From Gracilaria domingensis (taxonomy: Eukaryota; Rhodophyta; Florideophyceae; Gracilariales; Gracilariaceae), in NCBI GenBank assembly GCA_022539475.1, contig VCMS01000319.1, forward strand, positions 38,297 to 102,296: DNA of 64,000 nucleotides, read 5' to 3'. Position numbers and translations under genes: made by a program. Below, piece after piece: positions 43,588-54,844 of the stretch. Under the pieces are notes generated by a model, which had not been told where the DNA came from, ran no database searches, and was given only the letters and a program-made list of their open reading frames with translations. The stretch's first letter is position 1. Each line of letters opens with the position of its first letter.

Positions 43588-46130
43588 CTATCGTCGATTA
43601 AGTAGCATCGAATTTGTCCACCAGTCTGGTTGTTGGCAGATCATACTCCATGATATATCACACTTATCAGTCTCTTCACCACCTCCCAAGTCTTCGACTG
43701 TCTTCGTTGTAAACGCTTCTAACGAACGACCTCGTTTAAGTACCTGATTGTTATCGTTATATTCCAATCCATATACCCAATCCATGAGCCCCAACTCTTA
43801 CTTTGTCGGCCAGTGAGACCATCTATCCCTCAAATCAATCTCAAGGTCAAACTCAAAGAGCTGGAGAATGCGAACGTAATGAACTGCCACTAAATGTTCC
43901 TCAGCCATATCGCAAGTCACGTGCCAGTTTTGTCGTGATTGATTTCTGGGTATGTCTAGAGTACCGAGATGCAATTTGGTGCCGGCAGTTTGAAACGAAT
44001 TATTGTTGTTAACGCTCAGACGAGGCCGACACGGTACCTCCGATACGACGTCTAAGAGATCAAGGGCTTCTTGTGATGTTAAGCCATCATACTTTCGTAC
44101 AAGGTAGTGTTTCATTTCAGGTTCGCAAATAGTAGATCGTCAACATCCTCGTTATATACAGCAGAATAAGTATATCTTCCCAAGAAGCCCAAGCACATCA
44201 TGTACCTGAGTGCCATGCTCATCACCACCATCGCCAATTGAATCGCGCTGAAGAAGGCTTCCTACGACTCCATAAATTCTGCGTCGTTAAGAATCGATGA
44301 TGCTGCTAGATTCCGAGCATTCATTCGCCCCAGAACCCATCCAATGTATCTCTCCATCTCGTATTTTAGATCTATAGAGGGATCAAAGGCGGTCCGCATT
44401 CGAGCACTCCGTCTGCCAGGTGCAGCGAGAGATGCATTGCGTACTTGCACATGTGCAAACGTTCAGGTTCGCCACCGGAATAAATTGCCTCAGAATGTTG
44501 ATAGAATTGCAGGGAGAGTACATTTAGCTTCACTAAATTACCTGTTGTTAGAACAGGGCACCAGCAGTTCTGAACTATCTCTAAAAAATCTCTCCAACCA
44601 GATAGATAGGCCTCAGGATGGTAACCTTCGACAGCAATGCAGCGGTAGGAAAGAATGAACGACTTCACTTCAGCTGAATTCCGCTCCGCGAAGCGACTTA
44701 AGAGGTCTTGGCATGCAATCAAATTGGCTGGATATACCAAGCCCAAACTCTTTCAATTCGTCGTCTATTTGACGCAATGAAATCTTTGTAATGGCGCATT
44801 CTATATCCGAGTCAATTAACCCAATCCGAATGATATCCTTTCCAATGTTGTAAAGTAGTTGCATTATGTCAGTGGTAAGTAATTTGTATGGCACAACATT
44901 TGGCAGGGAGAACAAAATAATTCCTTCCCTTATGCCAGTAACTTTTGAAGCTTAGACCTCTGTCGGCCTGTTGCTTCACACAGGTTTTTCATCGTGACCC
45001 TACTTTGTTCCTTTAATCGTAGAGGAGGATTCGTCAGACTGAAGATTTCGCACGAGCCATTACTTGTTTTGATAAAGCTTGGAAAGTAATAATGTCTCGG
45101 TTATGGTTCAATATCGACAAGGAAGTTCTCCATTCTGACCTTGATGCCTTAGGCCTTCTTGACTGCCGGTAAGTATCCTGTGAAGCATATCATTTGAACA
45201 CAGACCTTCTTCCTCTTTCCATCGTAGAAGGTGAACTCTGTCCCAGATCCATCATTTTTGGAGGCCTTTAGTTCTTCAACAAGGAGACCAAGAAAAGATT
45301 GAAGATCATATGGTTCATTTGGACCCGGAACAAACGTGAATGGCAATACATTTTTCATGAGAAAGCGTTCTTTCGGAACCAAGTTGCAGATAACTGCAGC
45401 AATTGGCGACACTGTATGGTTACATTTTCGAAACGCTTGGAAAACATCAGTGGACACAGTCAAAAGTATGTCATACTGGACAGCTTCCGGTCCTCCATAC
45501 ATCATTGCAAGCCTTCGAAACGATTTTGTGTCAAAGAATTCTCATATCGTTTCACGATCTTGCTCTAAATTGGAGTGAAAGTATTTGTAAAGTTTTCCAC
45601 ATGTTTCTCTATGCTTAAGCATTATTTTCAGTCTTTCTCTGAGTAAAATCCGATGTATGGGTGGCACAGATTTGTCACCAATTGCAGGTCTAGGCTTCTT
45701 GCAAACCATGCATTTTTATTATACTTTCGTTGTAGAAACACATATGACGAGAGTATAGTGGGAAGTTGGTGACACTAAAGGATGCGCCCGACTCCATGCC
45801 CATACGAGAGACTACAGAATTCCAGCATTTCTGTGGTGACTTGAAGTTCTGCAGAATATTATTCATGACAACCTGAGTGACATTATGGTTGAAGTATAGA
45901 TCAATCCTTTGCCTCTTATTCATGGCCCAAGATGTGAAAGACATTATTTACTCATAAACACGTTGATCTTGAATCGTTACACCTGTGAAGAGATCGAGAT
46001 CATCATCCTCCAAAAGCGCATGATCCGATATATGCCTTTTGTCTTCAAGCAGATCAATTATACTGTTACCATAGTTTTTTGATGCGCCTTTCATGTACTG
46101 GTAAGAGAGAGAGACACCCAAAGAAACCAC
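43588..46130 (-). pseudogene. Tnp2-type (CACTA/EnSpm) transposase, copy 2, pseudogene
   Basis: Minus-strand pieces line up in order with copy 1 at 10336-13493. SWAMNKRQRIDLYFNHNVTQ and HMCFYNE match the start of its core. QYDILLTVSTDVFQAFRK contains the first catalytic Asp, and NVLPFTFVPGPNEPYDLQSF follows. CFTGYLPAVKKA shows the second Asp replaced by Tyr. TTDIMQLLYNIGKD aligns with its IDLMHLLFENI, YLSGWRDFLEIVQ with LLSGWSYFVKLCR, and GEPERLHMCKYAMHLSLHL with GAPERVHLCKYVSHLLLHL. The C-terminal LQLFEFDLEI and WVYGLEYNDNNQVLKRG match LIFFEMDI and WVVSGLERGTQNQLFKKG. Six or more stops and frame changes divide it. It is more decayed than copies 1 and 3, and no accessory ORF is visible beyond its 5' end. 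Confidence 0.75.
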
Positions 46131-46348
46131 TGACTTACCGCTTCCATTGTTCCGCTTAGAAACGACATGCTAATCAGATACTTCCTCTGAGATTCTGTGG
46201 TCATCATCATCATGATCGGCACCTTTTCCTAACTGTGATGCAGCATCACATACATCGCGATCATCTTCAGTTTAACCTATTAAGCCACCATATGAGCATT
46301 TTTCAAGGCTAAAATCTGTCCGATATATGTCCCTGTTATGATCCAAGA
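46131..46348. other. No gene recognised
   Basis: Short stretch at the 5' side of Tnp2 copy 2, with no accessory ORF. Confidence 0.4.
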
Positions 46349-47260
46349 ATGGTCTAAAAATGTGGACAAAATTAAGACATTGCTGGTCCTAAACATGGCC
46401 GAAGTAATGGCGTTTAAAAATGGCCGAAAGAATGCCTTATTCAGCATGGAAAAAACAGTTCAAAATGTGGCCGAAAATGCCAGGTTTAAGGACATATTTG
46501 ATACTCGTTTCGTTCATTAAACATGGTCTATAAGAAAACCATAGTATTAGCTGAGATGGTTCTAAATATGGCCGAAAATAGCAATTTTCGGAACGTTTTT
46601 GAGACACATGTCGACCTTTTATTTTGGTTTATGAGCAGACCGTAGTACATAGAGATGCCGAGAAACGAACAGGAACTGTCTTGAGCATAATCAATATTAG
46701 TACCGAAAAGTATCAAATTTCGTACTAAATTACACCGTACTACGGGCTTCTAATCGCTAGTATACCAGCTTGATGACACCCAGGCATGTAAACACCAGCT
46801 CCTGAAGCACAGAGTTTATGCCAGGTACGCCGTTTTCCAACAGCTTGGCTGTTTCTGCGCGCAGCGAGTCCGTCTCGATCTTCGCCGCGACTTTGGAAGG
46901 CTGTATTTCACCACCTCATTGACGAGCGTTAGCACGTAGCACTCCGAACGACGGCACGAGCCCTACGTTCGCCGTGAACAGAAGCTTCGACATTAGCTTC
47001 AGCACCACACACTCCAATTCGCCCATCATGCCAGACAGCTTCTAATATCGCGACTGCTTTTCCTCCCTCACCCTGTGAACAATTTAAATGGCCAATGTAT
47101 GGCCAACTTATGGCCAACATTTGTCCAAAATGACCCTTCTACACGTGGACGAGAGATGGGCGATATACGCTCTAAATAGGGCCTGAGTAATGCTAAAAAG
47201 AGTGGGCGAAAGGAGGCCTCATTCAGAATGCCCAAATCTGACCCAAAGGAGGCCAATTAT
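46349..47260. repeat. Clustered degenerate ATGGCC-containing short repeats
   Basis: AAACATGGCCGAAGTAATGG, AAAAATGGCCGAAAGAATGC, AAAATGTGGCCGAAAATGCC and TAAATATGGCCGAAAATAGC occur between about 46390 and 46580. A tighter 11-12 base run of ATGGCCAA units occurs at 47086-47120, followed by weaker variants to about 47260. The region between 46600 and 47080 is mostly unrelated. Confidence 0.5.
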
Positions 47261-47867
47261 GTCAGTTTAAAAGGTCCCAAGAAGAAGGAACAAATGGAAT
47301 ATTGTGATCCAATATATGACAAGAAAAGACCCATATATGACTAGAGCCCTGGTCATAATCGTGTCAAACTATGCTCCATACTGTGTCGCAAGTACGCCAT
47401 GATTGGCGCTCACCTAACAAGAAGTAGAAAATGCAAGTACGATAAATGTACTGCGTATGTGACCGCTTTTCGTACGAACCATAGGCCTTTAGTATCAAGT
47501 ATATGAGGACAATGCAGGTCCTCAGAAGGCTCTATTTAATGGACTTTGAGCGACCTTGAATGGAATGTATGCGTACCTGTTTCACATCTATATAAGATCA
47601 TGTTGCAGACCTATGAAGATCTCATGCAGAACGATTTAATGTCTTATAATTACCACGCAGCATACTATGAGTGTACGCTCGTAGACCTTAACATGGTCAT
47701 TTACTGAAAACAATATCAATAGCATAGATCTTTGAGTGGCTCAATTTCCGAAGTTGTGCACGTGATTATGAGATGGCTATTGTTTCTCTCGTATAGCCAG
47801 ATTGCAGAGCCGATAAGTTTCATTCTACGTGGTGCACCCAATACGGTAAAACGTAACATGTGCTCGA
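47261..47867. other. No gene recognised
   Basis: Sequence downstream of the minus-strand accessory gene, a candidate place for one transposon end. No terminal repeat found. Confidence 0.4.
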
Positions 47868-49253
47868 TCATTCCCGTTCCCGGGAACTCCCAGCAGCAGC
47901 GCTTGTCTTCATTGGATTCTTTCGCTGACGCTTACGGGAGTGAAGGAGTTTCACTCCTCTGCGGCTTGAAGGCGCTGCATTATCTGGCTTCGGAGCAGCC
48001 CTACCTGACATACCGGTCTCAACATTTCTCTCAGTCGAAGGTGCAAGTGCTCGCTTTGGCGCTTTCCTAGGCTTCTTCTTCCCCACGATCGGACGTACGT
48101 GATGCTGAATCTCAGACATGGTTTCCGTGCCCTGCTCTTCATATCTCTGTGGCTTCAAAGCAGGGGCCTTACCTCTTACTCCTCTGTGATTAAAGTTGTT
48201 TGAGGCAGGCTGTGCAGAGCTCTTTCGATTTCGGATACTCTGAGGTTGAGGTGCAGCTGCCTTCCGCCTGGCATCTGCAAATTGCGCACTGTCACAAGGC
48301 GATCCATATTCCTCATCAGTTGCTTCCATGACTTGATCAGTATCGTTTTCTTGAGACCCATCTTGGGCGCCACCGTCACTCTCGGAATCGCACACTTCAC
48401 AATTGTCAACCACCCTGATTTCCTCTGTGTCCTCTAGCGCGCCGTTGCCAACTGCTTCGCCTTGCTCATGATATATCACATTGTGACCACTGTCAGTTGT
48501 TGCATCGTTGGTAGCAAGTCTAGGTTCTACATGCCCCCCGCCTATAGCATGGCTACCACCAGTTGAAGCATGTATCTGTTCTTGCTGATCAGCAGAATAT
48601 GCATGGTGTGCTTCCGCAGAAGTCGCGTTTTTCTTCTTATTCTCTCGCTTGCGTGCCTCCGCCGCGGCCTGCCTATCCCTTTGAACTGCTTCCTTCAAGA
48701 ATTCATTCAACACCCATCCCCCCTGAGCAGCGGACAAGACTGGATAGGTTTCAACAATCCTGAGCTTAAGGTGCATGATCTGAGAAGGGAAGTCTCTCTT
48801 AACCGAGATGTACGTTCGGGTACCACGCTCAATCCCAAGGTGGTCGTAGAGATATGAGCGCATGTCATCCTTGATCGCATTTGCCATCGTAGTGTATATC
48901 GAATAGCCATCTTCAATGCTATCCGAATCACGCCCCATCTTTTCCTGATACAGGCGATTGAAGAGGGCCCTCGCTGAGATGGTGGTGCCTGTCGGAACCC
49001 CTGGTCGGTCGGAATCCCTCAAGCGTTTCTTCATCGAAGCTGTAGGAATCATGACTGAGTTCGCTGGCAGCACTGGTTGGCCAAGGATATCAGCACCAGT
49101 TGAAGCACCCAATCCAGAATGAGGATGAGCTTCTCTCGGCTGGTTCGAGGCCCGAAGCGACAGTGCAGGGAGAGCTCGACGCTCTGAATGCCTGGCACTA
49201 TCCGCAGTAACCCAAGGTAAAGTACGCATACTCATGCTGGAAGTAACACTCAA
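47868..49253 (-). CDS. Transposon accessory protein, intact 461-residue frame
   Basis: One uninterrupted minus-strand frame. Residues 1-90 are low-complexity. Residues about 90-190 look folded and end in the family block IERGTRTYISVKRDF, AAQGGWVLNEFLKEAVQ and AAAEARKRENKKKN. Then comes an acidic centre (NCEVCDSESDGGAQDG, QVMEATDEEYGS) and a basic C-terminus (KKKPRKAPKRA, HSRKRQRKNPMK). The layout of folded domain, basic helix, acidic run and basic tail suits a nuclear DNA-binding regulator. Relatives lie at 8756-10033 and 18134-18655. It faces away from the Tnp2 gene at 49838, with a shared 584 bp intergenic region, as copy 1 does. I infer it is encoded by the transposon and helps Tnp2 bind ends or controls expression; there is no direct evidence of function. 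It is intact although its transposase neighbour is broken. Confidence 0.6.
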   Translation of the reverse strand: MSVTSSMSMRTLPWVTADSARHSERRALPALSLRASNQPREAHPHSGLGASTGADILGQPVLPANSVMIPTASMKKRLRDSDRPGVPTGTTISARALFNRLYQEKMGRDSDSIEDGYSIYTTMANAIKDDMRSYLYDHLGIERGTRTYISVKRDFPSQIMHLKLRIVETYPVLSAAQGGWVLNEFLKEAVQRDRQAAAEARKRENKKKNATSAEAHHAYSADQQEQIHASTGGSHAIGGGHVEPRLATNDATTDSGHNVIYHEQGEAVGNGALEDTEEIRVVDNCEVCDSESDGGAQDGSQENDTDQVMEATDEEYGSPCDSAQFADARRKAAAPQPQSIRNRKSSAQPASNNFNHRGVRGKAPALKPQRYEEQGTETMSEIQHHVRPIVGKKKPRKAPKRALAPSTERNVETGMSGRAAPKPDNAAPSSRRGVKLLHSRKRQRKNPMKTSAAAGSSRERE

Positions 49254-49837
49254 TGCTCTGATGCAAGAATGAGTAATTTCGATCGTCAGTAATGAGTTCT
49301 CGATGGCAGTAAGATAGTACTGTACGTTCTTGGGTAGTAGACGTATTCCGTACGCAATTCGAAATGCAACTTAACGGCAAGAACAGAACAGAGATTCAGT
49401 GAGAGATGGAAACTCTGGGTTCTGGGGTGCTGGGACTTCCCAGAGAGGAAAGCCAGTCTGATGCACACGAGTCGTGAGAGAAGGGATGGGTACATAAGGT
49501 GAGAGAATGAGCGGGAGGATAGAGCTGAAGTACGAACTCGAGCGGAAGAGAAGAACCGAAGCGAAAGCACCCCCTCGAAGTCAAAATATTTGTCAAGTTT
49601 CAGCACAGATTCTCAGACTTTGAAATTGCTCCCAATATTCACAAAATGAATATCATTTTGACATGATATGCATGCGTCACAAGTGTTCAGAATGTAGAAA
49701 GGCCATGTGCCTTGGTTATTGAACATAAAGTGCCTCTCCAGTCAGTGGCACCGCACATATTATCCATTAACGTGTCGCTCTTCAAGACATAGTTCTCGGA
49801 TTCTCTTTTAGTTGTTGCACTGAACGAAGGAGCGAAG
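49254..49837. promoter_or_regulatory. Divergent intergenic region of Tnp2 element, copy 3
   Basis: The head-to-head space between the accessory gene and transposase copy 3 should hold both promoters. It contains AT-rich sequence near 49600-49700 and no frame I trust. Confidence 0.35.
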
Positions 49838-52800
49838 ATGGGAGGAGGAAGGAAGAGGTATCGATGGGAAATATCGATGTGCGCGAAGCATCCATTCAAT
49901 GACTCAGAACAAGTGCTGGAAGAAGAGGCACCATCCATTGAGGGATACACAGCTCTAAACTCTCATTCTGATCTGCCTACAAACAGAAGCGATGAAAGAG
50001 CTAGAAGTACAGATTTTGGGGCAAGAGCGGATTCGGTACAGATCAGCGATCTAGGTGTTCAGTATGAGAGTGATGCGGAGATCTCGCTACATGCAGCAGT
50101 TCACAATGAGCACTTTGAGCGTTCTCTAAGTCCATGTATCCGCGATGAAAATGAACCAAATGATGTACATTCACATAATGATGAAAATGAACAAGACAAT
50201 CTTGTCGACGATTCGTCAAGCATAGGGCAAATGTCAGTAGTGCCTGGAAGCCTTGCTTCAAATGTTCCATCGTTTGATTGCGCCGAATCCCCTCTTTCTC
50301 ACTTTTCAAGTACTTCTCACGAGGAAGGGTCAGAACGACAAGTTGAGTACAAACGACTGGCTGCATTCTTGTACAACGCAGAAGTTTCCAATGTCTCACA
50401 AAATGGGATACAGAGGTTATTGAATATACCCCCAATCCTGTGCAACACTTCATATAGAGCCCTAATTTCGTACGCAGTACAGAAGGCACACATTGAGAAA
50501 TCATACCTCAGAATGCGCCCTCAAGGCCATGTGGCTCACGCCGGAAAACTGCGATCTACACGAGAATGTCCAAGCTGCAAGAGTCCGCTTGCTGCGAGCA
50601 AACATAGTTTTGGTTTTTGAAACCATCATCGGCATTGAAAGCACTTTGTCGCGCTCGTCATTCATTTGAAGAAATAATGTATGGGTGTCTGAGAGCAAAG
50701 GAATCTTTGGCGCACCATCCATTCGATGTTCGAGACCATGATTATTACCACGGCGAAATGTTCCTCCGACAACATGGCCAACGACTTGAAGAGTGGAATG
50801 CAGAAAGTAATGAGATTTTCGTCTTTCTGTCGTTATCTTCAGATGGATTTGAGTGCAGGAAGAACCGAAAGGGTACTCCAATTTCCACATGGCTGATAGT
50901 ATCAACTATCTTGAACTATAACCCGAGAGAAAGAAGCCAGGCTTGTAATTGTCTCATACATGCTATTGTTCCTTCTTCTCATGATGCTGAGTACTTTGAC
51001 ACTTTCATAAGTGAAATAATTTCGGATCTGAAGCAGTTGGAAAAGGGAGTAATGGCAGTTTGCTATGATGGAAAGATTAGAAGTCTGAAGGTATTTGTCC
51101 TTTTCTTGGCTGCCGACTGGCCCGCTGCATCCAAGATCCTCGGTTATGTTGGGCACACGGGCAAAGTGTTCTGCCGGTTTTGTAAGAAACAAAGAGTTAA
51201 AGTTAAAGAGTGCCAATGCTTGTGCGCCGTCCCAGATAACCGTTCGTTGTTGATGAAATCAAATCGTTCTCGAGCGCGATACAGAATTGGTGATGTAATA
51301 AAAATGGAGTGCATCGGCAAGCGAAAAACGTCTGAGATTGATCAAGCGTGGAAGGCCCTGGGGTCAAGCAAGACTGACGAGAAAAGAAAACGCGAGATTA
51401 TCAAGAAATCTGGCATCAAAAGAAGTTCGTGTATGTCCCAGTTGTCGGTAGACTTTGTTCTTTCTTTTCCATATGACGTGATGCATATGGTACTGCTCGA
51501 ATGGACAAAACACGTTCTGAGACTTTTGACAGCAAATCACCCAAGACATGAACGGCTGGCGCAGATCACTCGGTACTGTTTGACATCAGGCAAGCTCGAC
51601 CTGATCAACAGTGCTTTAGAGAACTGCACGCATGGAATTCCGAGCTCATGAGGAAGATCTCCGCTATCCTTACAGAATCTTTCCCGTTTTAAAGCCGAAG
51701 ACTTGAAGCGCCACGCCGAGTTGTACCTTCTCCCCGTTTTCCATCGCTTCAATGTAGATAGGCAAATTATGCACCTATGGAACCAGACTGGTCAGCTGGT
51801 GAGCTTGTGCTTCAGTTATAACTGCGACGCTGCCAGCAATAAGATTTTGACAAGAGTAGTCGAAGAATGTTACACAGTCTTCATTCGTTTGTTCTGTCCA
51901 GATCGATCCTCGCTATATTGCCTGACACCTACCACACACACCATACTGCACCTTCCGGAGCTTCTGAAGCAATGTGGTCCTCTCCCGGTCACCTCACAGT
52001 TTCTTGTGGAAAGACTTTTGGGAGAGATTGGAAAACGGGTACAGCAGACATCCAACATTTCGTCCCATTTGTTCCATAAGAACTTCAAATTGCTCGCTCC
52101 CAAGCTGGCAAATGATGGAAAGACGTTTTTTGACGTCGTACAGGAGTCTTCTTCAAATATTGGGACCTTCTCAGGTCCAACTCATGGGAGCTCCATCGTT
52201 AGAACCGTACCATTGTACACCGGTGCTAATTGCCACGGAGCTGGCACGCCGTTGCAAGATCTGAACTACGAGCGTAAGCGGGCTGTGCGGCAGTTTCTCT
52301 CAGAAAATTTTCCCACGCAGATGAACAAAGCACACGTCGTTTCCATGAACGAGTTCAGAACGGCAACCATAAGCAGAGAATTAGGGTACTTCAAAATCGA
52401 AAGCCTCAAATCTCATAGTTTGCGATCAAAACGATCATCTTACCAGGCTCGGCAGAAGTATTGCGTTGCCGCACACTTCATTCCCGAGACATCCATATGC
52501 CCCACTTCATCGGGAGATTGCGGGGGGATGGTTTATAATTGGCATTTGTACTACGGTGTTGTCAATGATATTATAGAGGTTGTACTTGACATTGAAGGAA
52601 TGAAGGTCAACACAGTCTTTGTAGATGTGAAGTGGGATCTGAACCTGGTGGAAAAGCATGGGTTTGATCTGCTCTACTCCGAGAAGAAAGGGCGAGGAAA
52701 CATCACCACAGAACACGTCAATTGCATTCAAAGAGTAGTTGGATTTCTGGATCTCGATGGTAGAAGGTACTGCCTTGACCCGTTTCGGTACCAAGACGAT

Positions 52801-52989
52801 AACTATGCAGATGTTCTTCTGCAAGGCGTGATAAGAAGAAAGCCTCGACTTGGTAATAGTAGTACGATCGTTATTGAACAATTGGGTCACTGTTGCAATT
52901 TGCCACCACTTCTCATGAAGTGCCTTGAGACCCGCACCAATAGGACGTTATTCGGGTACCTTTTGATGGCTTCCCGAACGTATACGTAG
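49838..52989 (+). pseudogene. Tnp2-type transposase, copy 3, two breaks
   Basis: An acidic, serine-rich N-terminal region (49838-50560) ends in a zinc-ribbon-like CPSCKSP. A frame change near 50610 leads to the Tnp2 core. This has FLSLSSDGFECRKN with the first Asp, STWLIVSTILNYNPRERSQA, LFLAADWPAASKILGY with the second Asp, VFCRFCKK, and FPYDVMHMVLLEW. A TGA at 51649-51651 interrupts the frame, but the text continues in phase (GRSPLSLQNLSRFKAEDLKR) through PVTSQFLVERLLGEIGKR to 52989. The C-terminal part, with YGVVNDIIEVV and NTVFVDVKWD, resembles the DUF4216 region that follows Tnp2 in many plant CACTA elements; copies 1 and 2 carry different sequence there. Catalytic residues look preserved, so only these two breaks, if real and not sequencing errors, stop it from being functional. 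Confidence 0.8.
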
Positions 52990-53699
52990 GACCTGCCGGA
53001 TCTGTGCAGCAATCAGGTTTAATCAAGAAAACTCCGTCCACGCGCTCCTATCTTCCCCCTTCAGCTGTACACAGCGTTATAACATGCCAGCTGCGAATTC
53101 CAGAATAGGTAGCGAAACCGTACATTTTGATAGTTTGTTTCTCATATATAGGAACGAGCAGATATAGATACACGGCTTAATAGAAAGCCAGAAGCACTTC
53201 CTTGCGAACATTTCCCTGAGATTGTAACGCTTGTCATAGAGCCAACGCGCGATTACCACAGACATAGAGAGCAAAAATGGTTCTCTATCTCAGACCTGAT
53301 ACTTGAACGCGCTGCCCACAACCACTAGAAACAAACGTGGAGCAGAGAAACAAAGGAAAGCAGATGCGGATATGTGAAGCCCGACATCGGATACGGCTGC
53401 AAGTTGAGGATAATCAGCCTATATCCCGAAGAAGTTATGCGCAACGTATGCCAAGAACATAGTAACACATGAGATCAACATGATGTACAATTCCAAAGTA
53501 CGGAGCACGTTGCGCGCCCAAGAGATGATGGATCGATGATTTTGGCTAGTCATCGACCACATGCAAAGATAGTACCGATGGTACCAATGATCGGGGTCAA
53601 GTACGATGGAACAGAGTCACAGCGCAAAGTCTCCAACGGTTGAAAAAGCGTGTTCCGCTAGAGGTGCCACAGCGTGACACGTGGAGAGTGCGAATACGG
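52990..53699. other. No gene recognised
   Basis: Sequence past the 3' end of Tnp2 copy 3, where one transposon end should lie. No gene. Confidence 0.4.
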
Positions 53700-53735
53700 T
53701 TTGTAACATGTCCCATCAGTGGGACATGTTACAAA
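53700..53735. other. Perfect 16 bp inverted repeat (hairpin)
   Basis: TTTGTAACATGTCCCA at 53700-53715, a TCAG loop, and the exact reverse complement at 53720-53735. It ends where the next basic/acidic ORF begins (53719), so it could be a regulatory site or a terminus of a small element. Confidence 0.85.
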
Positions 53736-54844
53736 TTGTCAGGCAAGCAGGAACGTTCATCTTCGCATCACAGACGTCATCCAAGTTGACCAGTTCTGCG
53801 CTAAAATGACATTTCAAACAAGCGATTCAAAAACGTACAAAGAGTGGAAAATTCCAGAAGAGGCGAACTTTCCAATGTTGAAAGTACTCGTTCCTCGAGA
53901 TGCAGAACGCATATTGCTCCGGAACATACGAGCCAGAAATGAGTCCACGAAAGTGGTGCATAAACTTACTATCGGGTCCGGAAATGAAGCCAAATTGCCG
54001 AGCTCTGAAGCCTCTCGGAAACGACGATGGCGTGCAAAAGCACACAACAGGAAGAGGGAAAACGAAAAGCAGCGGCAGCCGCAAAAGAAGCAAAGGGCGA
54101 TGGAATCGGGAGAGGAAAAGCGTTGAGATTACAGAAACGTCGTGCATGGTATTCAGGAAGAAAGAACGCATCAAAACAGACCAAATCACATACTCACACT
54201 GGGAATCGCAGCAATGAGAGGCCTCTTGGGGTGATGAAAGCTCTACAGAACGATCTGTGGATTGCACGTCGGATCCCGATGACTCTACGTATGCACCGCA
54301 TCTTTCGACCCACAGTAACCGTGTTTCTGAGTCAGGCACAAATGGTTCCAACTGTGGAATTGACAGCTCATAACGTAGTTCCACATATCCCGAGACTGAA
54401 TGCAGTAGTCGCAAGGAATATCTCTATGAAGTAATATCTGAAACGCAGATTCTTCAGATTTTTCATCACCTTCTAATTCCAAGTCCCAATGGACCACAAG
54501 AAGGATGCCGGTTAATACCTGGCAGTGGGCAAAATGCTTCTACGGTGAACAAAATGAGCGCAGACTGTCAGAGTTTAGCTGTCGATGCATCGGAGTTAAG
54601 GAGCAGTGTTGAAAACAATGAAATGTTGTTACTGCACACAGATTCTATTGCAGATCAAGATATAACCGCAGATGATGAACGAAGTGTTTCTGACGACCTC
54701 ATAGAACCAGCAGCAACGCACTCGACCATTGAAGAAACAGAAAATGGCAGTGGAGAAATTGGAATACACAATGCGAAGCAAATCATGCTTGAAGTCTTTG
54801 GAACTGATTATTCAGATGATGAAAGTGATCTATCAAAAGAGTAA
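53719..54844 (+). pseudogene. Basic/acidic charged protein, broken; possible accessory-type gene
   Basis: The plus frame 53719-54126 has a short folded part (SKTYKEWKIPEEANFP, MLKVLVPRDAERILLRNI) and then a strongly basic stretch (ASRKRRWRAKAHNRKRENEK). Frames then shift, and 54545-54844 gives an acidic tail (TADDERSVSDDLIEP, GTDYSDDESDLSKE). The basic-then-acidic order repeats what is seen in the accessory proteins at 8756-10033 and 47868-49253. I do not see their W..HE.IK helix here, so it may be a different gene with similar composition. The original start is unclear because the first ATG sits in the hairpin. Confidence 0.35.

Larger units (their letters stand above)
47868..52989. mobile_element. 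CACTA-like DNA transposon, copy 3 (coding span)
   Basis: Divergent accessory gene plus Tnp2 transposase over about 5.1 kb. The element is fairly young by appearance: the accessory frame is intact, and the transposase has only one frameshift and one stop. Terminal inverted repeats and target-site duplication were not identified by eye, so the limits are those of the genes. Confidence 0.6.
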
